From the NCBI GenBank assembly GCA_023399155.1, contig JAEWQP010000030.1, positions 248,001 through 312,000 of the forward strand: a stretch of 64,000 nucleotides of DNA, read 5' to 3'. The notes beneath the pieces were generated by a model. The model made no database searches. It was given only the letters and a program-made list of their open reading frames with translations, and was not told the DNA's origin. The translations under genes and the position numbers were made by a program. This DNA comes from Verrucomicrobiota bacterium. Its GTDB lineage: Bacteria; Verrucomicrobiota; Verrucomicrobiia; Opitutales; Opitutaceae. How positions within the stretch are numbered: position 1 is the stretch's first letter; each line of letters starts with the position of its first letter. Shown here one piece after another: positions 1 through 8,500 of the stretch.

Positions 1-821
1 TGCACGCCCTGGGAGACGTTGATCAGCCCGTCCTTGTTTCCGCAGGAGATATAGAGGAGCTTGAGGTTGGCGCGCGCGTAGGCCGGATCCGGGACCAACT
101 CAGCGGGTGCTTTGGTGTTCGGCGCGGCCGAGAAAGCGCCGAGCCACGCGAACGTGTCGAGATGAGTCAGTCCGAAATTCAGCGTCTGTCCACCGCCCAT
201 GGAAAGGCCGGCCAGCGCGCGTTGTTCACGGCCCGGCGCGACAGGATAATTTCGTTCCACTGCAGGGATGAGATGCTCGAGCAGGTCGCGCTCGAACTTG
301 GCGAAACCGGCTGCCTTCGCGGGTTCAAAGACATTGCCAACGGCACGATCGTCGGGAAGCGCCCGGCCGTTCGGCATCACGACGATCATAGGCACCGCCT
401 TTCCGTCGGCGATGAGATTGTCGAGAATGACATTCGGTGAGGTGAAGCGCATCCACTCCGTCTCATCGCCGCCAATACCGTGGAGGAGATAGAGCACGGG
501 GAACTTCTTTTCCGTGGAGAATCCAGGTGGCAGATACACAGTGGCTGTGCGCTGCGTGCCGGTGACCGCGGATTCATAACGGAGGTCTTCCACGTGTCCC
601 TTGGCGATGCCTTCGCGGGCAGCGCGGTAGCCCGCAGGGGCGTCAGGCAGGGCGCGCACATCGTCGGCCGCAAGGACGATGGGCCTCGCGAAGTTGGCGC
701 GCGCGCGTTCGGCAGAGGTCTCTTCGGGGCGTTCCTGGGCGTCGATCGGCCCGGCGCTCAAGGCCATGAGGAGAGCGCCCGCCAGGGGCAGGCGCAGGGA
801 TTGGACGGGTGAGTTCATCAT
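1..821 (-). CDS. secreted alpha/beta-hydrolase esterase (3' end outside window)
   Basis: Reading the minus strand from the paired ATG codons at 821/818 gives an open frame that runs off the window edge, so the C-terminus is missing. The N-terminus (MMNSPVQSLRLPLAGALLMA) looks like a signal peptide. The body reads as an esterase D/feruloyl-esterase-type hydrolase: a TATVYLPPGF strand, LLHGIGGDETEW for the oxyanion loop, VVMPNGRA, then the nucleophile elbow LAGLSMGGGQT (GxSxG). Such proteins are usually exported carbohydrate or aryl esterases; the exact substrate cannot be read from sequence. The catalytic Asp and His would lie beyond the edge. It is separated from hipA by a non-coding gap, and its base composition matches the core genome rather than the island. 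Confidence 0.85.
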   Translation of the reverse strand, partial: MMNSPVQSLRLPLAGALLMALSAGPIDAQERPEETSAERARANFARPIVLAADDVRALPDAPAGYRAAREGIAKGHVEDLRYESAVTGTQRTATVYLPPGFSTEKKFPVLYLLHGIGGDETEWMRFTSPNVILDNLIADGKAVPMIVVMPNGRALPDDRAVGNVFEPAKAAGFAKFERDLLEHLIPAVERNYPVAPGREQRALAGLSMGGGQTLNFGLTHLDTFAWLGAFSAAPNTKAPAELVPDPAYARANLKLLYISCGNKDGLINVSQGV

Positions 822-1440
822 GGAAAGCGGAGTGCGGATGTGAGGCGGTCGGTCGATGTGATCCCGCTCGCGGTTGCTTCCGCACGGCCGGCGAGCGGAC
901 GGAGCGCGAATCGGTTTATGGGGCAATTTCAGTCCTCACGCGGTGCGCCAGCTCCGGGGAGTTGCTCCCCCAAGCGACCAACCCGCGGGCGGGTTCGTGA
1001 AGATGAAACACCCGCTCCCGCATGGGAATACGACGCCTACTTGACGGTTAGGATCGGATGATCCTAAAAACAAAGTTCGGACACTGAGAGCACGGAGCAC
1101 CAAGCCAAGGCGACAGAGAGGTGTAGCGGGTTAGGCTCGGAGTCCTGTAGCGCGTGCCGTATCCTTGCGCCGAGCGGCATCCCGCTTCTGGGTACACACC
1201 TGCGGCAGAATGAGGGTTCTGCTTGTCAGGGGGCGAGCCTCGGCTTCGTCCACCTGTCGTATCGTCATCCTCCGCCGCATGTGCAATGGTCGTCGAAGTC
1301 AAGAAAGTCGAAGCGCGTCTTGATATCCTCGCGGTTCAATACGAGACGCCGCATGGACTCCGCGAAATCCTCCAGGGTATCCGGAACGCCTACTCGTCGT
1401 CTTGCATGCTCATCCCCTTGCGCGAGAAGGTCGCTCCCGG
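822..1440. other. non-coding gap with cacggag-type repeat
   Basis: No convincing gene is seen on either strand. Around 1076-1122 there is a degenerate purine-rich stretch (cactgagagcacggagcac, then gcgacagagagg) of the same kind as elements near 15434, 31847 and 61803. The promoter of the esterase must lie at its left end, and hipA ends at its right edge. This gap probably contains the left border of the accessory island. Confidence 0.5.
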
Positions 1441-2757
1441 TCAGAGATCAGCAAGACGCCGCGCCCCCTGTTGCAGTCCTTCCAGGATCTTGTCCTGCAC
1501 GGCCGCCGGAAATCCAGACGGTACCTGCCTGTTGACGGCCTCGACGACACGAGGCGCCTGCATCAGGAGTCCGGCGATCAATGGCGCCGCACCGCCAATT
1601 CCCGCCGCGCGAGCAACTGCATCCCAATGACGTGCCTGGATTTCGCTGAGCTTCCAATGCACGTTCTTACTCCGCACCGCCATCGCCATCGTGGCCTTGC
1701 GCCAATCGAGGTGCTTGCTTCCGCGACCGATGATCGGCCACGCGGACAGCACATCGTAAAGGGGTGTCATGCGATAGCTCCCACCGCGCTCATGGAATAT
1801 GGAGAAATTCTTCGCATGACCATCCGTGGCCGCCAGCATCCAGAAAAGAATCTGGGCACGCACGAAGTCGGTCTTGTCTGACATCGCTGAGGCGCTCGCG
1901 TCGAGCACGCGAAGGATGTCGCGCATGCCCGGACCACCGTCGCTTTCATAGCGTTGGGACGGCGGAAGGCCCATGGCCTGGCAGAAATCCTCCTGCGGGA
2001 GACGCGCGATCCACCCAGACGGCTGCATCGCACGATCAAACCGCTCGACAACGAGAACCTTACGCGCCCCGAAGATCTTGATCTCGCACGAAGCGATCCT
2101 GAGACCGAACGCCGACACGATCTTCGAACACAGCCACTCGTTCTCGATCGAGTCGCTCATGTCAACCTGCAGGTTGCCAATGGTCCCGAGCGGGAGCTTG
2201 AGAATGTGCGTCGTCGGAGTTGCGCCAAGGGGACGGCACCATCGCTTGCGATGGAAGAGCAGCGCGGTCTTCTCCTGCGCGCCGGCGAGCGAGATGCGAA
2301 AATCGCCCTGCTCGACCTGACCCAGCGTGCGCGATCCCGTGAGATTGTCCGCAATAGCCTGCTCCACCCGGTCCTCGGAAAGCGACTCGGCCTCGATTCG
2401 CTCCACGTTGCCGGGAGCATGGCCCTCAGGAAGCAACTGAACAGCACCCACACAATCCCGACCGATCGCAGCCAGGAGATCGAACGCGTCACCCGATTCA
2501 GTCGAGAATCGATCACGGATTCGGCGACGAATCGCCTCGTTGTCCGGCAGCAGATTGTCGAAGTAGTTTTCCACCGCCTTGCCGCGGTGGGGGCTGTTGT
2601 CGGTTGTAAACGGAAGCGAGAGCGACAGAACACGGGCCGCGGGCGACTGTATCCACGCGGCATCATACTGAAACGCCTGCGCTCCCTGCCGCCGCCGCGT
2701 CCAGACGCCGACGCGCAGCCCGTTCATCCAAACAACAAGTGAACCGCCCGATGCCAT
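1441..2757 (-). CDS. hipA: HipA-family serine/threonine kinase toxin
   Basis: 438 residues, the usual HipA length. HipA kinases phosphorylate a cellular target (glutamyl-tRNA synthetase in E. coli) and so halt translation; HipB neutralises them. Visible landmarks: an N-terminal couplet domain (VLSLSLPF and FDNLLPDN around 44-72), the phosphorylated glycine-rich loop SLAGAQEKTALL at 156-167, HILKLP at 184-189, the catalytic motif TDGHAKNFSIF with D312 and N317, and the metal-binding region PLYDVLSAW at 332-340. All key residues are present, so it should be active. It starts 11 bases after the hipB stop, so the two genes form a hipBA operon expressed from the operators at 3099-3170. Confidence 0.93.
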   Translation of the reverse strand: MASGGSLVVWMNGLRVGVWTRRRQGAQAFQYDAAWIQSPAARVLSLSLPFTTDNSPHRGKAVENYFDNLLPDNEAIRRRIRDRFSTESGDAFDLLAAIGRDCVGAVQLLPEGHAPGNVERIEAESLSEDRVEQAIADNLTGSRTLGQVEQGDFRISLAGAQEKTALLFHRKRWCRPLGATPTTHILKLPLGTIGNLQVDMSDSIENEWLCSKIVSAFGLRIASCEIKIFGARKVLVVERFDRAMQPSGWIARLPQEDFCQAMGLPPSQRYESDGGPGMRDILRVLDASASAMSDKTDFVRAQILFWMLAATDGHAKNFSIFHERGGSYRMTPLYDVLSAWPIIGRGSKHLDWRKATMAMAVRSKNVHWKLSEIQARHWDAVARAAGIGGAAPLIAGLLMQAPRVVEAVNRQVPSGFPAAVQDKILEGLQQGARRLADL

Positions 2758-2768
2758 GGTCCTCGAGT

Positions 2769-3086
2769 CTACCAGTTGGCCTGCCCCCGCGAGCTACCTT
2801 TCCGCGGCGCGGCGGACCGCTTGGCCCGCCTGGATGCGGACAACGCCGTCTTCGCCGCATCCGAAACCTCCGATGCGTCATCGATCAACACCCGCCCCCC
2901 AAGGGCGATCACCACACGGACAATCTGATCGAAGCTGGTGACGTGAGGCGCGGCCTCAATTCTGGCCACCCGTTTCTGGTTCACGCCCAGACGCTCGCCG
3001 ACCTGCGCCTGACTGACTCCGCGTGCCTGACGCAGGGCGCGCAACACGGCACGAGTCTGGGCTGGAGTGCTGATCATATGCTGCAT
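2769..3086 (-). CDS. hipB: HipB-like XRE antitoxin and autorepressor
   Basis: 105 residues with a helix-turn-helix of the XRE/Cro type in the first 70 (RQARGVSQAQVGERLGVNQK is the recognition region), then a basic, Ser/Lys-rich C-terminal tail (RRAKRSAAPRKGSSRG). In hipBA operons this protein binds the kinase and represses its own promoter. The ATG at 3086 is preceded by GGAAG at close spacing; an in-frame ATG at 3077 is an alternative that removes only MQH. It lies directly upstream of hipA, as in E. coli, and directly downstream of three evenly spaced inverted repeats, its likely binding sites. Confidence 0.88.
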   Translation of the reverse strand: MQHMISTPAQTRAVLRALRQARGVSQAQVGERLGVNQKRVARIEAAPHVTSFDQIVRVVIALGGRVLIDDASEVSDAAKTALSASRRAKRSAAPRKGSSRGQANW

Positions 3087-3098
3087 GATGCTTCCGTC

Positions 3099-3170
3099 AT
3101 ACTATCTTGAAATAGTATCGTCAAGTTACTACTGTTATGTAGTATTGCTGTGCGGCTACTGTCAGGTAGC
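3099..3170 (-). promoter_or_regulatory. three-operator array upstream of hipB
   Basis: Three inverted repeats with a 6-base spacer follow one another: ATACTAT-cttgaa-ATAGTAT (3099-3118), TACTAC-tgttat-GTAGTA (3127-3144) and GCTAC-tgtcag-GTAGC (3155-3170). Their centres (3108.5, 3135.5 and 3162.5) are exactly 27 bp apart. The shared core is CTAY-N6-RTAG. The nearest is 12 bases upstream of the hipB start, so occupancy should block transcription or initiation. This is the expected arrangement for cooperative HipB binding. The stretch is also notably AT-richer than its surroundings. The binding role is inferred; the symmetry is seen directly. Confidence 0.85.
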
Positions 3171-3205
3171 AATCGCATTCGGTCCGCGGGCCGCAGGGAA
3201 CGTGA

Positions 3206-3385
3206 TCATGCGGCTGGCCCGAGCTTGAGGATCAGTGCCTCCGCTTCTGAGTCCGAAACACGCAAGTAGCTCTGGGTCGACAGAATCGACGAACGACCAA
3301 GTGCTGCCCGCCTCAGTTCGATGTCGTGGTTTGACCCTACCTTGCGATTGCGGCGGTCGATCTCTCCACAGGGCAAGCCCGCCAC
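3206..3385 (-). pseudogene. C-terminal remnant of a tyrosine recombinase (integrase)
   Basis: The minus strand here encodes about 60 codons ending in TGA at 3206-3208, preceded in frame by a TAG at 3386-3388. The stretch ELRRAALGRSS followed by ILSTQSYLRVSD has the shape of the last block of phage-type integrases (LGHssi..TTq.Y.hvs), in which the Tyr is the catalytic nucleophile. No N-terminal half is present, so only a relic remains. Its position beside hipBA suggests the island arrived or was rearranged by site-specific recombination. The family call is by pattern memory only and is moderately secure. Confidence 0.5.
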
Positions 3386-3512
3386 CTATGCCTCTTTACG
3401 ATCGCGTTTCTGAACGGACTGATCGGACCCGTCGAAAGCGAGGCTGAGCGGATCGAAATGATAGCGAGCTGGAGCAAAGGCATCGCGAGCTACAAGCCGC
3501 TGACACTTCGGA
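3386..3512 (-). other. short degraded coding remnant between integrase relic and NERD gene
   Basis: In the same minus frame as the integrase relic, upstream of its TAG, there is a readable stretch (ARYHFDPLSLAFDG then SDQSVQKRDRKEA) that looks like the true C-terminus of some protein but has no body. I do not recognise the family. It suggests more than one gene was truncated here. No start or ribosome-binding site is apparent. Confidence 0.25.
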
Positions 3513-4439
3513 TCAGTCCTCGACGTCGCGGCAGAGGGAGTCGAGTTGGCGGGCGATGAGGTCGATCTGATCGTCCGAGAGAACGCGGATGTCGCGACCG
3601 CGGATGACGTCGGGGAGGATTTTTGCATTCACGACGCGGAGGTCTTTGCTCGGCGATTCCTTCACATACCAACCGGGAAAGGTTAGGATGGACTTCACGA
3701 CGATATCCTGACCGAGACGCTGTTTCAGCCACTCATGCAACCACTCGCCGGCGGCGATTGCTTGGCGGATTTCTTCTTCGCTGTTGCCCCATGGGAACTC
3801 CAACCGTTTGCCGTCGAAGGTGATCTCATGCTCTTTACGCCCAGGGATACCGCGGCGCTTTCGATAGGCTTTCGTTTCTACGACGGCGACGCCTGTCGGA
3901 CCAACCACGACATGATCGATATTGAAGTCTCTCTGACGGCCCTCGGCCGGAATGTCGTGGAAGACTCGATACCCGGCACGAACAAGCGGATCGAGGCGCT
4001 CGGCGACGGAACGTTCACCGAGGTAGCCGAGATGTTCGTTTCGCCAGCGAGCAAGGCGGCGGTAGAGAACGGCTCCGGACAGGATCAAACCTCCCACGAA
4101 GACGACAAGGATCACACCCAGCTGTGTCCAAACGAGCGAAGGGCCAACATAGGGCAACGTCTGCACGAGCAGGCTTGCGACGAGGAGCGGCGCCATCGCG
4201 GTGCCGATCATCCAGTATAGAAGAGACTCTTCGATTTTGTCCGCGCGCCGTCGCTGACTCTCTCCAGGACCGCGCAGCAACTTGAATCGCTCCGGCGGTC
4301 GCTGATGGCGCCACTTGCCTCGGAGAATCAACACCCCCGCGGCAACTGCGAAAAATAGCACGATGTAGGCAACTACCGCGAACCAGCTGACGGTGGATGG
4401 TGCGAGCATGAACGGCGTTGGCCTAGAACTCACGCGCAA
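3513..4439 (-). CDS. membrane-anchored NERD-domain protein
   Basis: 308 residues. The N-terminal third carries three hydrophobic spans (about 18-39, 78-96 and 103-125), with a charged stretch between the first and second. The NERD (nuclease-related) domain follows: NEHLGYLGERSVAERL, then the core RDFNIDHVVVGPTGVAVVETKA, whose Asp-His and Glu-Thr-Lys match the D-x(n)-E-x-K nuclease motif of the restriction-endonuclease-like fold. NERD proteins are frequent in mobile and defence loci, but few have a proven activity. The start at 4439 is the longest; internal ATGs (for example MLAPSTVSW) would keep all spans. It lies 180 bases downstream of the DUF3800 gene on the same strand. Confidence 0.85.
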   Translation of the reverse strand: MRVSSRPTPFMLAPSTVSWFAVVAYIVLFFAVAAGVLILRGKWRHQRPPERFKLLRGPGESQRRRADKIEESLLYWMIGTAMAPLLVASLLVQTLPYVGPSLVWTQLGVILVVFVGGLILSGAVLYRRLARWRNEHLGYLGERSVAERLDPLVRAGYRVFHDIPAEGRQRDFNIDHVVVGPTGVAVVETKAYRKRRGIPGRKEHEITFDGKRLEFPWGNSEEEIRQAIAAGEWLHEWLKQRLGQDIVVKSILTFPGWYVKESPSKDLRVVNAKILPDVIRGRDIRVLSDDQIDLIARQLDSLCRDVED

Positions 4440-4619
4440 ACACGGCCGGACTGAGGGTCGATTCGAGCGGTGTCATCATTGGGACAATTTCCGACCAGAT
4501 TGCGCGGAGGGCTGGTGCAGAACGTGTGAATTGTTCTCTTTACTTTAGGTCTGAGTGGGACGATGTTACGAACGCTGCAAGTGAAACTCGGCCACGCGCC
4601 GTGAGAGCCCACAAGGCTC

Positions 4620-5516
4620 CTATACTTGTGGCTTTTTCTTTTTCCGAGGTCGCGGTCCGAAGCGTGCGTCGAGAGTCAGCGGGTTGCTGCCCGTAAAGAA
4701 TGTCCCGCGCGCTGGACCGAAATGTAGATCGTGAACTTGGCTGATCTGCGGCCAGATCGCATTGAGGTATCGGTCTTCGTGGGTCTCCTCGCATGTTTCC
4801 GGATGGATACGAGGCTCGTAGAATCGCTGGAGCGCCCAGAGAAAATAATCCGCGGCCTGGAGGCAGACGGTGGCGCGCGGATTGGTGACAGTCGTAGTCC
4901 ACGCATCGGCACCACCGCGCGAGAAGCCGAAGCTCGTGGTGAAATCACCCTCGGCTTGTTCCAGCGCCGATCGAAGGGCCGCGTTGCGATCCTTGTTGCC
5001 GCGCTTCGCGATCCAGAGACGGTAGCCATCCGCCATCCGGGAGAACTTCGCGAACAGGAACCGTGCGAGCTCATCGTAGAGGTGATCGGGCTTGTAGAGA
5101 TAGGTCGCTTCTGCGGCATGCCGCGACACCTCGCGTATGCGGATCGATTCTTTGTCGCAAATGACGGCGCGAAAGTGCAGCGCCGGACCGAACGATCGCA
5201 GGAGATCGAAAACCTTAACCCGAACCTCGGGGAGATCGTCTTTCGCGTGGAGCAGTACCGCTGTCTTCTTGCGCTCCGGTTTGAAGGATTCGGCCGACGC
5301 GTAAAATGGATCGCGAAAAAGTTGCTCGCGCAGAGCGACGAGCTCCTCCGCGAGCCTTGCGGGTTCATCCACCTCCAACATGCCGAGCATAAAGAAGCGC
5401 GAACAACCCTCCTTGCCGATATTCACGCGGCCCTTCCGATCGAAGATCTCGGGCACGCCAGCCTCATCGACGAAGAGGTGGCACACATCTGATGAGCCTG
5501 GGTGCATTGTAATCAC
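4620..5516 (-). CDS. DUF3800 protein coupled to the PLD-SNF2-PIWI gene
   Basis: 298 residues. Matches the DUF3800 pattern: an acidic first strand HLFVDEAG (D17, E18), a central helical region, and LQAADYFLWALQRFYE at 219-234 with the conserved Asp 223. The family is thought to have an RNase H-like nuclease fold and is common in mobile elements and defence islands; its reaction is not established. The C-terminus is lysine-rich (PRPRKKKKPQ). The first start is GTG at 5516, which overlaps the stop of the upstream chimera by four bases, implying translational coupling; an ATG at 5507 is the alternative. Coupling makes it the likely functional partner of the chimera. Confidence 0.85.
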   Translation of the reverse strand: MITMHPGSSDVCHLFVDEAGVPEIFDRKGRVNIGKEGCSRFFMLGMLEVDEPARLAEELVALREQLFRDPFYASAESFKPERKKTAVLLHAKDDLPEVRVKVFDLLRSFGPALHFRAVICDKESIRIREVSRHAAEATYLYKPDHLYDELARFLFAKFSRMADGYRLWIAKRGNKDRNAALRSALEQAEGDFTTSFGFSRGGADAWTTTVTNPRATVCLQAADYFLWALQRFYEPRIHPETCEETHEDRYLNAIWPQISQVHDLHFGPARGTFFTGSNPLTLDARFGPRPRKKKKPQV

Positions 5517-8500
5517 ATGAAGAACGCGTAGGTGATCGGATCATTCGGCGGATCGGGACACCACTTATATATCTCACCGATCGTCTTCGACCCACCGAGG
5601 GTGATCGGGTAGAAGGAATCAAACTGCGTCTTGTTCCAGTTGAGCTTCGTCAACGCCAGAACCTCCATCGCCAACTCTGATTGGCCCCGCTCCGTTTGGA
5701 AGCAGCGGATCTGAAGCGACCTGGGAACGTACGGGCCGGGATACTTTCGGTAGAACGGTACACTTCCACGGGTGTAGAGGACTGAATGCATCGTATCCAG
5801 AATGACATGTGTGCCACGCAACGGCGGATATACACCCTGCCGGAACAGTCGCACCTCCGAGCGATTTAGCGCGAGCAAGTCACAAAACTCGACGCCTGAG
5901 TCACTACCTGCGTCATTGAATCCCTTTAGCTCAGCGGCATCGTAGCCAGATGATTTATGCACGACGACGCGATCAGGTCGCTTCCCGTCGTTCGCCCGGG
6001 AGTAGTTTCCAATCGCGTCGGACAGCAACTTCTTCGCTGCCGCCTCGGGCAAATGAACCTCGTGGTCTTCCTGAGACTTGTAGGCCATTCCGCCCCTGAG
6101 GATGGTTCCTTCGCCCTTGTCATTGAATACCTGCGTCAGACTTGAATGCGAGTAGCCGCCTTCTTCGCGTCGGGAAAACGAGATTCCTACGTAACAGGTC
6201 TTTCGCCCGGAGGGCGGTCTGAGGAGTTTCCACGGGACTCCGCCAGCCTTGTAGAACAGGCCACCGAACAGGTTCCACGCGCGGGTGACGTCGCTGCGCT
6301 GACGCTGGGTGCTCCCGCCATCGATCCGCTCGACGCCCGTGATGCCGGCCTTGCAGATCTCGTGCTCAATGTAGCGCGCCGTGTCGGCGAATTCGGAAAA
6401 GATCAGCACCTTCTCCCGCTTCAGGACCTTGTCGTTCTTCAACAGCTTGATGAGGGCCTTGAGCCTGTCGTCACGCTCGGGCTTCACTGCCGAGACCAGG
6501 TTGAGGAACTCGGCGAGCTGATTCAGGTCGTCGAAGCAATCGTCGAGGATCGCATCGACTTCGAACTGCCCAGGGTCCAGCTTGTCGATCGAGTTGAGGA
6601 TGTCTTCGTCCAGGAACTCTTCTGCCACGTCTTCCTCCGCCTCGTCTGGCCACAGCTCCTGCTGGTGCGCATGCACGTAGCCGATCAGCTCGTCGTTCTT
6701 TTGTTTCCATCGTTCTAGGCGGCGCTGGTCGTGCTCACTTGCGGAATGGACGGTCACCCATGCGAGGATGCGTTGGAGCAGGCGCCAGCACGATCCCTCA
6801 AAAGCCTTGGCTGAGCTCTCGAAGCGTTTCAGAAAGAGCGTACGGATCAGTGTGACGACCTGCTTCTGGCGGCCTTCGTCCCACTTCGCGAACTCCGGTC
6901 CCTCCTTGTCGCCCTTCCAGTAGTTCAGCGGGTAGTAGATGCTCAGAACGAAGAGCGGCTTCTGTTTGTTGAACGCGCGCTCGACGCTCTCCAAGAGGCG
7001 GCCATACGTGGCTTTGAGATTGTAGGCCGCGATCTGCGGGGCAGCACGCTCGGGGAACACCGCCTCGCGCGCGCTTTGCTGGCGCTGGCTCTCCTTCACG
7101 TAGGCGCGGCTCCGCTGCACGACGAGCGAATCAAAGATCAAGTCGCTCTTCAGGGCACGCTCCGCCTCGATGATTTCGCTGCCAACCTCGAGACTTAGCT
7201 GTGACGTCTTCGGCAGGCGACCGAGGATGCGCTTCTCCAGCTGTATGAAGTGGGAACGGACGCTATGGATACCGAGTCGCTGGGCGAAATGCTGCTCATG
7301 GCTGTTCGTGAAGAGTTCGATCAAACGCCGGAAATCGTGGACGGTGTTGTTGATCGGCGTCGCAGTGAGGAGGAACAGTTGCTTGCGACGATCGCCCTCA
7401 TGCAGCCACTGCTGGAGCTTGCGGTATCGTGATGGCTCCTTCACCCCTTCGCCCTTAATGCCGGGATTGCGAAAATGGTGAGCCTCGTCGATGATCACGA
7501 CGTCGGCATCGCGCAGTGTCAGCTGCAGGTCGCGCTGGAACTTTCCCTTCCGCTGAAGATCCGTGTGATTGAACAGTACAAAGTTGACGAAGCCGCTATT
7601 GAGATCGGGCAGATGTTTCGCGATCACCCGTTCCCACACATCCTCGCGTGTGGCCTTTGGGGCGAGCAGAACGACACGGCGACCCTCGCGGGCGACCATC
7701 CGTTCGAGGAGCATCAGTCCGACGAACGTCTTGCCGAGACCAACGCCGTCGCAGAGAAACGCGCCAGTGTAGGTGTTGGCGATAGAGACAAGGTTTTTGT
7801 ATGCGTCACGCTGGTACTTATCGAGAAGGCGAAACACGCGGGACTCCTGCTGATCCCAGAGGTCAGGCGTGAGTGCCTCGCCGCGAAAGAACTCGTCGAG
7901 CGACTTGAACCATACCTCGAATGGCGTGCGTGGATTCGTGTGCCGTTCGATGGCGCGCAGGATGTCGGGCGTGATGTCCTCGGCCTGTTCCCAGTGCCGC
8001 TCATACCACTCCTGGAGCAGGCTGACTTCGGAGCCGCGGATCTGAACGTTTAGTTCGACGTTGTCGCAGAGCCCCGGAAACGTGAAGTTCGACGAGCCGA
8101 CGAGCCCGAAAGAACCTACCACGGCCGCGCGGCCGTGGGTGATGTAGGCCTTTGCGTGAAACTTGTCGCGACGGTAAACGCGGCACTGAATCTTGCCGGA
8201 ACGGATGGCTTCGACGATCGCTGGAACGCCTTTCAGAAAGTCGTCCTTTGCTTTCTCGGCCTCCAAGCTGCCGTCGAGTCTGGCAGTGATGTTTCGCAGG
8301 CCATCCGCGAACGCGCGCTTCGTGCGCATGGACACCTCGTCACCCATCAGGATGCGGATGCGGTCTACTGACTGCCATTTCTCGTCGAGTGCGAGAAGGG
8401 AACCGATCTCAAAATACCCGGTGGCGATGTCGATTGCCTTCGAAAGGTCGCACCAATCGCGCAGGTAGGATCGAACCTTCCAATCGGAGTCGCTGTTATC

